12,778 nucleotides of DNA from Gammaproteobacteria bacterium (lineage in GTDB: Bacteria; Pseudomonadota; Gammaproteobacteria; Xanthomonadales; Xanthomonadaceae). The notes beneath the pieces are model-generated. The model searched no databases. It had not been told where the DNA came from and saw nothing but the letters and a program-made list of their open reading frames with translations. Positions 7,553 through 12,778 of this stretch are shown one piece after another (position 1 is the first letter of the stretch; every line of letters starts with the position of its first letter). Both the position numbers and the translations under genes were made by a program. The stretch is from the NCBI GenBank assembly GCA_030431185.1, contig JAUIJO010000072.1, positions 1 through 12,778 on the forward strand, given 5' to 3'.

Positions 7553-8956
7553 ATGCTCGATCCCAGCCTGTTGCGCCAGCAGCCCGCCGACCTTGCCGCC
7601 CGCCTGCGCGAAACGCGCGGTTACGCGCTCGATGCCGACGCGCTGGCCTCGCTGGAAGCGGAGCGCAAGCAGGTGCAGGTGCGCACGCAGGAACTCCAGA
7701 ACCTGCGCAACACCCGCTCCAAGGCCATCGGCCAGGCGAAGGCGAAGGGCGAGGACGTCGCGCCGCTGCTGGCGGAAGTGGCCGGTTTCGGCGAGGAGCT
7801 CAAGGCCTGCGAGGGGCGTCTGGAGGCGATCAAGGCCCGGCTGGACGCGATCACCCTCGGCATCCCGAACCTGCCCGACGCCAGCGTTCCGCTGGGCAGC
7901 GACGAGTCGGGCAACGTGGAACAGCACCGCTGGGGCACGCCGCGGGCCTTCGATTTCGAGGTCAAGGACCACGTCGAGCTGGGCGCGCGCAACGGCTGGC
8001 TGGACGGCGACACCGCGGCCAAGCTGTCCGGCGCGCGCTTCACCGTCCTGCGCGGGCAACTGGCCCGCCTGCACCGCGCCCTGGCGCAGTTCATGCTGGA
8101 CCTGCACACCGGCGCGCACGGCTTCGAGGAGACGAGCGTACCTGTTTTGGTAAATGCTGAGTCACTACTCGGAACTGGGCAGCTCCCCAAGTTCGAAGAC
8201 GACCTTTTTCACCAGGTGCGGTATCCATATGGTGCGGTCAGCGCGATCGAGATCGGTCAGGAGCTGGCAGGCGTCGCCAAATTGGGGCAGCAGGAGAAGT
8301 TTCAGCTAAAACTGGGTGCTGAACGTGTCAATGAGCTACTACGTTCTGCTACTGAACGGTATTTGATCCCAACAGCAGAGGTTCCGTTGACCAACATCGT
8401 CCGCGACGAGATCGTCGAGGCCGACCGACTGCCCATGCGCATGACCGCGCACTCCTTGTGCTTCCGCTCCGAGGCCGGCAGCCACGGCCGCGACACCCGC
8501 GGCATGATCCGCCAGCACCAGTTCGAGAAGGTCGAGCTGGTCAGCATCGCCCGGCCCGCCGACAGCGATGCCGAGCACGAGTCCATGACCCGGGCCGCCG
8601 AGACCGTGCTCGAGAAGCTCGGGCTGCCGTATCGCCGGATGCTGCTGTGCAGTGGCGACATGGGCTTCTCGGCCAGCAAGACCTACGACCTCGAGGTCTG
8701 GCTGCCTTCGCAGGACACCTACCGGGAGATCTCCTCGGTGTCCAACTGCGACGCGTTCCAGGCGCGGCGGATGCAGGCGCGCTGGCGCAACCCGGAGACC
8801 GGCAAGCCCGAGCCGGTGCATACCCTCAACGGGTCGGGCGTGGCGGTCGGGCGCTGCCTGATCGCGGTGATGGAGAACTACCAGAACGCGGACGGTTCGA
8901 TCACCGTGCCCGAGGCCCTGCGCGGCTACATGGGCGGCGTCGAACGGATCGCCTGA
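7553..8956 (+). CDS. serS: SerS, seryl-tRNA synthetase with an internal insertion
   Basis: SerS is a class II synthetase that charges tRNA-Ser and tRNA-Sec with serine. It has 467 residues, whereas bacterial enzymes usually have about 420-430. The N-terminal tRNA-binding coiled-coil arm lies at about 28-100. In the catalytic domain, TGQLPKFEDDLFH (208-220) is normal, then about 50 residues replace the usual 10-15 before YLIPTAEVPLTN (270-281), which holds the serine-binding TxE (274-276). Motif 2 is RSEAGSHGRDTRGMIRQHQF (305-324); motif 3 includes NGSGVAVGR (426-434) and MENYQ (440-444). All catalytic motifs are intact and no second serS is visible, so it should be functional. Residues about 196-281 use low-GC codons unlike the rest. 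ATG 7553 gives the family N-terminus MLDPSLLRQ and is preceded by a candidate promoter but no clear ribosome site. Confidence 0.96.
   Translation: MLDPSLLRQQPADLAARLRETRGYALDADALASLEAERKQVQVRTQELQNLRNTRSKAIGQAKAKGEDVAPLLAEVAGFGEELKACEGRLEAIKARLDAITLGIPNLPDASVPLGSDESGNVEQHRWGTPRAFDFEVKDHVELGARNGWLDGDTAAKLSGARFTVLRGQLARLHRALAQFMLDLHTGAHGFEETSVPVLVNAESLLGTGQLPKFEDDLFHQVRYPYGAVSAIEIGQELAGVAKLGQQEKFQLKLGAERVNELLRSATERYLIPTAEVPLTNIVRDEIVEADRLPMRMTAHSLCFRSEAGSHGRDTRGMIRQHQFEKVELVSIARPADSDAEHESMTRAAETVLEKLGLPYRRMLLCSGDMGFSASKTYDLEVWLPSQDTYREISSVSNCDAFQARRMQARWRNPETGKPEPVHTLNGSGVAVGRCLIAVMENYQNADGSITVPEALRGYMGGVERIA
8141..8400 (+). other. Low-GC block in serS carrying the insertion
   Basis: I count 137 G+C in these 260 bases (about 53%); the 60 bases at 8041-8100 have 44 (73%). 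The change is abrupt at both ends, with codons such as GTT, TTG, GTA, AAT, TCA, CTA, TTT, CGT and ACT replacing GC-ending ones. The block covers the non-canonical stretch (residues 221-269) and also conserved flanking motifs on both sides. Confidence 0.75.
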
Positions 8957-8972
8957 GCCGCACGCGCGCGAA

Positions 8973-8997
8973 CGGGCCGGCCCCGGGGGCCGACCCG
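8973..8997. terminator. Candidate bidirectional hairpin between serS and the beta-lactamase-like gene
   Basis: The arms 8973-8984 and 8986-8997 are complementary over 12 bases with one mismatch. With the central bases unpaired this leaves a very GC-rich stem of about 10 bp and a tight loop. It sits in the 69-base gap between two convergent genes, where a shared terminator is expected. A T-tract is lacking, so strength is uncertain. Confidence 0.45.
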
Positions 8998-9025
8998 CCT
9001 TCGCCAAGCCGTCAGGACAGGGCGG

Positions 9026-10864
9026 TCAGAACAGGTCGCCAGCCGGCCAGGCCGACACGCCCTCGACGATCTCCTTGAGCATCGTATCGATCTCCTTCGC
9101 CTCGCCGGCGCTCGAGTTGGCGGTCGCCGCGTAGCCGAAGCCATCGCTGCGGCGCCGGTACACCGCGTTGGTGCCGCTCATCGAGCCGTAGTGCGCGTAG
9201 GACGTGCTGAGCACGGTCTCGTGGCGCATGAAGCGCAGCAGGTCGGCGGGGGTGGCGATCCAGCCGCCATGCGAGTCGAAGCGCCTGGGCTTGACGCTCG
9301 AGTAAGCGCCGCTGCCGTAGTACTTCACCTCGTTGGTCTTGCGGTCGGCTTCCTTGTCGCCGCCGATCACCATGCCCGGTGCGCCGGCGGGCTTGAGGAT
9401 CGTGTCGCGCACGTAGGCCTCGTACGACTTGCCGCTGCGCGCCTCGATCACGCGGCCGAGCAGGCAGTAACCGAAGTTGGAGTACGTCTGGTCGCTCGGC
9501 AGCCCGGGGTTGGTGCCGGGGGCGTAGCCCAGCGGATAGTTCTCCAGCGCCCAGTTGATCAGGCCCGCGTGGGTGGTGCCGGTGTAGGCGAACATGGGGT
9601 CGCTGGCGTTGCCGTCCTTGTCGATGCGCCTGAAGCCGGCGCGATGTCGGACCAGGTGGTCGACGGTGATGTCCTCGATGTCGGGGTTGTTGGACGGCGT
9701 CGCGAACTGTCCGCCCAGCACGCTGTTGGCGCCGAAGACCTTCGAGTTCATCGTCAGCGGGGTGTCGTTGGCCAGGCGCGTGACCGCGACCACGGTGATC
9801 GGCTTGGACACGCTGGCGATGCGGAAGCGGTGCGCGGGCCCGACCGGCGTGCTGTCGTCGGCCTTGCCGAAGCCGGCCGCGTAGACCAGGCGCTTGTCCT
9901 TGCTGATCGCGATCGACAGGCCGGGGATGCCGTTGGCCTTCATGTAGGCGCGCACCTTGTCGTCGATCAGCTTGAGGTCCTGCGCCTTGAACGCCGTGTT
10001 CTCCCACAATCCGTTGAAGCGGATGCCGTTGCCGCCATTGAAGGCCTCGATGTAGCGGGGCTCCCAGCTCTGGTACCGGTAGTTGTCGAAGACATGCTGG
10101 TAATGCGAGGCCGGGATCCCGTGGCGCGCGGCACCGAGCGGTCCTCCGCTCTTGACCCAGATCGCGGCGTAGCGGTCGCTGTTGCCCTGGCGGTACCCGC
10201 TGACGACCTTCAGCCGGTAGCCCTTGCCGGTGAACTCGTTGAAGGCCTGCTGGTAGGCGCTGCCGCTCAGGCCATGGCGCGCGACCCAGGGCGGGCTGTC
10301 CTTCTCGAAGATCGCGGCGAAACGCGGCGAGCCCCCCAGGCTGAACGCAGTCAGGTGCGTCGGCGCGTAGCCCTGCCGGGCCATGTCGGTCACGGCCGCC
10401 TGGTACTGCTCGGCGGTCATCCCGTGTCGTGCCTTCCAGGCCGGGCCGCCGCGCTTCTCCCAGATGGCCGCGTAGTAGGGCTTGCCGCCGACCGCGTAGC
10501 CGTTGACATAGGTCAGGCGGTAGCCCTTCGCGCCGTAGTCATTGAAAGCCGCCTGGTACTGCTGCGGGTCGAGGCCGTGGCGCGCGGCCCAGGCCGGCCC
10601 CGACTGCTTCTTCCAGAGTCCGGCGTAGCGGGCGCTGCCGCCCTGCTCATAGCCGGCGACCGATACCAGCCGGTAGCCCTTTCCGCTGTAGGACTGGAAG
10701 GCCTGCTGGTACTGGGCCCCGGTCAGGCCGTGTCGCGCGGCCCAGGGCGCGGCGACGGCGGCGTGCAGGCCGAGCAGGAACAGGCCCGCGACCGCGATCG
10801 ATCGCGCCAGGCCGCGCAGTGGGCGCGGGCGGCGTGCTGCGAGGGTGGGGATATGGGGTTTCAT
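9026..10864 (-). CDS. Secreted class-C-beta-lactamase-fold serine hydrolase with five N-terminal tandem repeats
   Basis: This is a 612-residue exported protein. ATG 10864 has AAGGAG 6 bases upstream. A basic N-terminus and hydrophobic stretch ending HAAVAA39 form a Sec signal. Five repeats of about 50 residues follow (40-89, 90-140, 141-190, 191-241, 242-291), with the pattern W-x-ARHG, xxYQxAF, GY, GG/GN, YAAIW; this matches my memory of the bacterial tandem repeat domain BTRD1. The serine hydrolase domain (about 296-600) has SVSK (Ser351 nucleophile, Lys354), YSN (461-463) and SHGGW (531-535), the three active-site elements of class C beta-lactamases, EstB-type esterases and D-Ala-D-Ala peptidases. 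Substrate cannot be read from motifs: peptidase, esterase or lactamase are all possible. The repeat-plus-hydrolase order recalls fungal polyglycine hydrolases. It is the last gene of a three-gene co-directional group. Confidence 0.92.
   Translation of the reverse strand: MKPHIPTLAARRPRPLRGLARSIAVAGLFLLGLHAAVAAPWAARHGLTGAQYQQAFQSYSGKGYRLVSVAGYEQGGSARYAGLWKKQSGPAWAARHGLDPQQYQAAFNDYGAKGYRLTYVNGYAVGGKPYYAAIWEKRGGPAWKARHGMTAEQYQAAVTDMARQGYAPTHLTAFSLGGSPRFAAIFEKDSPPWVARHGLSGSAYQQAFNEFTGKGYRLKVVSGYRQGNSDRYAAIWVKSGGPLGAARHGIPASHYQHVFDNYRYQSWEPRYIEAFNGGNGIRFNGLWENTAFKAQDLKLIDDKVRAYMKANGIPGLSIAISKDKRLVYAAGFGKADDSTPVGPAHRFRIASVSKPITVVAVTRLANDTPLTMNSKVFGANSVLGGQFATPSNNPDIEDITVDHLVRHRAGFRRIDKDGNASDPMFAYTGTTHAGLINWALENYPLGYAPGTNPGLPSDQTYSNFGYCLLGRVIEARSGKSYEAYVRDTILKPAGAPGMVIGGDKEADRKTNEVKYYGSGAYSSVKPRRFDSHGGWIATPADLLRFMRHETVLSTSYAHYGSMSGTNAVYRRRSDGFGYAATANSSAGEAKEIDTMLKEIVEGVSAWPAGDLF
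9992..10747 (-). repeat. Five tandem BTRD1-like repeats in the beta-lactamase-like protein
   Basis: Residues 40-291 are five units of 50-51 residues. Each begins with P(x)W/G-x-ARHG and ends with a Y/F-A-x-(I/L)-(W/F) strand. Units 1, 2 and 4 are most alike (KGYRL shared). Unit 5 is most diverged, with SW in place of GY. The repeats are diverged at DNA level, so they are an old duplication. Confidence 0.85.
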
Positions 10865-10892
10865 CGTTCTCTCCTTGCTTGATGGGGATGGA

Positions 10893-11342
10893 TCAGTGGT
10901 CGAGGCATCCGCAGCTGACCTCGGCGGCATTGCAGCCCTTGTCGCCGCACGCGCAGACCTTCAGGCCGTTGCCGGACGTGCAGGTCGCCTCCAGCGCCGC
11001 GCCGGTGGCGGACAGCGCCGCCGGGCCCCGTTGTCCGGCCGTTTGCCCCGGAGGCGGGTGGACGCCGTAGCAGGAACAACTGGTGGCGTTGGCCTGGCAC
11101 TTGCCGCCAGGCGCACTGCATGCACACGTGGCCTTGCCGTCGGTGCTGGTGCACGTGGCGCCCCGGCTGTCGGAGGGCAGGGCGAGGGCCTGGCGCTGCG
11201 GCGACGTGCGGGTCTGCGCCGAAGCCTGGAAGGCGCCCACCTGCGCGGCGAGCAACGCCACGAGGGCGAGGCTCGTGCAGAGCCGTCGAAGGGGACGCCG
11301 GGGCGATCCCGTGGGGGCAATGGCGATGGAAGTGGTGTTCAT
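10893..11342 (-). CDS. Small secreted cysteine-rich protein with two six-cysteine units (unknown function)
   Basis: I do not recognise this 149-residue protein. ATG 11342 has AGGAGG 8 bases upstream, a strong ribosome site. A basic N-terminus (RRPLRR, 15-20) and hydrophobic stretch (23-38) with a likely cleavage after ASA (40-42) make a Sec signal. The mature part holds 12 cysteines in two similar units: Cys64, 73, 75, 82, 89, 91 and Cys121, 130, 132, 137, 144, 146. The pattern is C-x8-C-x-C-x4-6-C-x6-C-x-C, and both units start with TCTS. A Gly/Pro/Ala linker (92-118) joins them. Six disulfides per chain, or metal binding, are both possible. It lies 28 bases before the beta-lactamase-like gene and 61 bases after the M23 gene, all co-directional, so a shared export-related role is likely. 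Coding is supported by the ribosome site, signal peptide and Cys spacing. Confidence 0.85.
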   Translation of the reverse strand: MNTTSIAIAPTGSPRRPLRRLCTSLALVALLAAQVGAFQASAQTRTSPQRQALALPSDSRGATCTSTDGKATCACSAPGGKCQANATSCSCYGVHPPPGQTAGQRGPAALSATGAALEATCTSGNGLKVCACGDKGCNAAEVSCGCLDH

Positions 11343-11403
11343 CGGGGGGTCCTCCTGTGGGCCCGGGTCGCGGTGCTACGCCGCGTCACGGGCAGTCGCG
11401 GCG
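11343..11403 (-). other. Intercistronic region with a stem-loop after the M23 gene
   Basis: Directly after the M23 stop codon in the transcript, CGCCGCG (complement of 11397-11403) can pair with CGCGGCG (complement of 11379-11385) around an 11-base loop. There is no T-run, so partial termination or mRNA processing between the first and second genes is more likely than full termination. The strong ribosome site of the Cys-rich gene follows. Confidence 0.45.
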
Positions 11404-12778
11404 CTACTTGCGCCATATCGCGGCGTAGCGGGCACGGTTGCCGCTCGCGTAGCCGGTGACGTCGCGGGTGGCGTAGCCGGCCTGCGTCGTGGCCTGCCAC
11501 GTGCTCTGGTACTGCCCGCTGTCCAGGCCGTGGCGGGCCTTGTACGGACCGGTCGCCTTCGAGCTCCAGATCGCGGAGAAGTGCGGCTGTCCGGCATGGA
11601 CGTAGGCATTGAGGTAGACCAGTTGGCGACCCGCGCCCGCGTTCGCGTCGAAGGCCTGCTGGTACTGGTTCGCCGTCAGCTGCGACTTGGCCTGCCAGCT
11701 GCCGATGTCGGCCTTTTCGTAAAGCGCGGTGTAGCGGCGCTGCCCACCCGCCGACACCACCGAGACGTTCCGCGGCCGATAGCCGGCCTGGGACAGCGCG
11801 TCCATCCGTGACTGGTGGGTCGCCGCGTCGAGGCCGTGGTAAGCCGAGTAGGCCGGTCCGCCCTGCTTGCGGAAGATCACCGCGTAGCGGACGCCGCCAC
11901 TGCCCGCGTAGCTCTCCACCTGCACCGGCCGATAGCCCTGGCCGGTGTACTGGTGGAAGCGCTGCTGGTATTGCGCGGCCGACAGCCCGTGGAAGGCGCT
12001 CCATGCACCGCTGCGCGGACGGAACACCGCGTTGTAGTAGACGTTGCCGCCGACATCGAAGCCGTCGATCCAGTCCAGCGCGTAGCCCGAGGCGACGGCC
12101 TGGTCGAACAGGCACGGGTAGTCGCGCGCGGGCACGCCATGGCGCGCGACTTCCTTCGCCCCGGCCTGGATGGCGCCCGGCACCTTGCGCGCTTCGTAGG
12201 ACTGGCCGCTGGCGAAGATGCCGCCATCGATCCCGCAGATGCGCGGGATGCGGTTGCGCTTGCTGCCCGCGTTGTCGGTGAGGAAGCCGCCGACGGACGT
12301 GATGCCGTCGGTCGCGCGGGGCACGCCGACCTCGAAGTGCAGGTGGTCGCCGCTGGCGCAACCGACGTCGGATTCATCGCCCAGGTAGGTACCGGCCTTC
12401 ACCGACTGCCCGACCTTCAGCCCGGCCTTGCCGCTCGACGAGCCCTTCGCCATGTGCGTGTACTTGGTCCACTCGCCGTTGGGATGCTCGAGCCAGACGT
12501 AGTTGTTCTTCTTCTCGCTGGCGGCCAGGTCGCCGCAGTCGTCGATGCGCTTGTCGAAGCCGTCGACCACGCGCCGGACGATGCCGTCGGCGGCGGCCAC
12601 GATGCGGTAGGTGCCGCCGCCGCGGCCGCCCATGTCGATCCGTCCCGGCGGCGAGTGCTTGAGGTGGTCGTTGGAGACGCGCACCTCGGTGCCGTCGGCA
12701 TAGGGGATGCGGTAGACGCCCTTGGATTTCTCCAGGGCCAGGGCTTGGCCGGCCATCAGCAGGGCGCAGGTCCCCGCG
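11404..12778 (-). CDS. Secreted M23-family metallopeptidase with five C-terminal tandem repeats (5' end off window)
   Basis: M23 peptidases are zinc endopeptidases that cut peptidoglycan cross-bridges or other Gly-rich peptides. The frame is open to the right edge. The codons before the first in-window ATG (12756) encode AGTCALL, and with MAGQALA this looks like the end of a signal peptide, so the true start lies beyond the window. Numbering from that Met, zinc-site candidates are His34 and Asp41 (KHSPPGRIDMGG, 33-44) and the HLH pair His138/His140 in GDHLHFEVG (137-145), with catalytic-type His101 in YTHM. Five repeats follow (about 198-250, 251-300, 301-350, 351-402, 403-450), of the same kind as in the beta-lactamase-like protein. 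Unit 4 lacks the HG signature. The product ends YAAIWRK. It is the first visible gene of the three-gene group. Confidence 0.92.
   Translation of the reverse strand, partial: AGTCALLMAGQALALEKSKGVYRIPYADGTEVRVSNDHLKHSPPGRIDMGGRGGGTYRIVAAADGIVRRVVDGFDKRIDDCGDLAASEKKNNYVWLEHPNGEWTKYTHMAKGSSSGKAGLKVGQSVKAGTYLGDESDVGCASGDHLHFEVGVPRATDGITSVGGFLTDNAGSKRNRIPRICGIDGGIFASGQSYEARKVPGAIQAGAKEVARHGVPARDYPCLFDQAVASGYALDWIDGFDVGGNVYYNAVFRPRSGAWSAFHGLSAAQYQQRFHQYTGQGYRPVQVESYAGSGGVRYAVIFRKQGGPAYSAYHGLDAATHQSRMDALSQAGYRPRNVSVVSAGGQRRYTALYEKADIGSWQAKSQLTANQYQQAFDANAGAGRQLVYLNAYVHAGQPHFSAIWSSKATGPYKARHGLDSGQYQSTWQATTQAGYATRDVTGYASGNRARYAAIWRK
11407..12165 (-). repeat. Five tandem BTRD1-like repeats in the M23 peptidase
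   Basis: Residues 198-450 (from the first in-window Met) form five units of 48-53 residues. Units 2, 3 and 5 carry AxxHGL or YxxHGL, then YQ/HQ, GY and a closing YAxIW or YTALY strand. Unit 1 is a longer variant with an extra cysteine (Cys215), and in unit 4 the HG is replaced by KSQL. The copy number equals that in the neighbouring hydrolase, but the module is at the other end of the protein. Confidence 0.85.

Noticed and set aside
8213..8362. Possible intein or small mobile element in SerS
   Set aside because: The extra stretch is far too short for an intein, has no splice-junction Cys/Ser...HN motif, no terminal inverted repeats and no target duplication, and altered codons extend into conserved flanks. 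Recombination fits better.
9191..10882. Long plus-strand open frame (563 codons) opposite the beta-lactamase-like gene
   Set aside because: The minus-strand frame has a signal peptide, repeats, an SxxK/YxN/HGG active site and a strong ribosome site. The antisense frame has no recognisable domain and is a usual by-product of GC-rich codon bias.
9992..12165. Repeat-rich DNA considered as a CRISPR or satellite array
   Set aside because: The repeats are protein-level (about 150 bases per unit, strongly diverged at DNA level) and in frame throughout; there are no identical short repeats with unique spacers.
12734..12756. ATG 12756 as the true start of the M23 peptidase
   Set aside because: The in-frame codons upstream (AGTCALL) together with MAGQALA form the end of a signal peptide, so the real start is beyond the right edge.

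Overview
The window is high-GC DNA (roughly 70% in the stretches I counted) from a gammaproteobacterium. It most resembles the Xanthomonadaceae/Lysobacteraceae (Xanthomonas, Lysobacter, Luteimonas and relatives). The reasons are the gene order serC-pheA-hisC-aroA, the protein sequences of SerC, PheA and SerS, and a secreted lytic-type gene cluster. The family is an inference from remembered sequences; the genus is not determined.

Layout. (1) 1-1561, minus strand: msrP-msrQ, the periplasmic methionine sulfoxide reductase and its heme membrane partner; msrQ runs off the left edge. (2) 1562-1749: divergent promoter region. (3) 1750-6675, plus strand: serC, pheA, hisC-type aminotransferase and aroA. 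The last three overlap by ATGA stop/start junctions, so this is a tightly coupled amino-acid operon. It supplies serine/pyridoxal precursor (SerC), 5-enolpyruvylshikimate-3-phosphate (AroA), prephenate/phenylpyruvate (PheA) and an aromatic/histidinol-phosphate transaminase. It resembles the serC-pheA-hisC-tyrA-aroA-cmk-rpsA supraoperon described in pseudomonads, but tyrA, cmk and rpsA are absent here. (4) 6724-7422, minus strand: an orphan TonB-family energy transducer. (5) 7553-8956, plus strand: serS, seryl-tRNA synthetase, about 40 residues longer than usual. (6) 9026-12778, minus strand: three co-directional genes for exported proteins. In transcription order they are an M23 metallopeptidase with five C-terminal repeats of about 50 residues (5' end off the window), a small protein with twelve mature cysteines in two similar six-cysteine units, and a class-C-beta-lactamase-fold serine hydrolase with five N-terminal copies of the same repeat.

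The most interesting features are two. First, the secreted cluster 9026-12778, in which two unrelated hydrolases share one tandem-repeat module at opposite ends and flank a cysteine-rich protein I do not recognise. The beta-lactamase architecture (repeat module, then SxxK hydrolase) recalls the fungal polyglycine hydrolases, and M23 enzymes often cut glycine-rich bridges, so a joint role in attacking cell walls or Gly-rich proteins is a testable idea. Second, serS carries a block of about 260 bp at about 53% GC against 73% just upstream. It encodes an insertion of about 35-40 residues directly before the serine-binding TxE motif, which suggests recombination with a lower-GC allele. A smaller AT-rich patch of about 40 bp lies in aroA.

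There is no intergenic stretch over 300 bases. I see no tRNA, rRNA, CRISPR array or insertion sequence.
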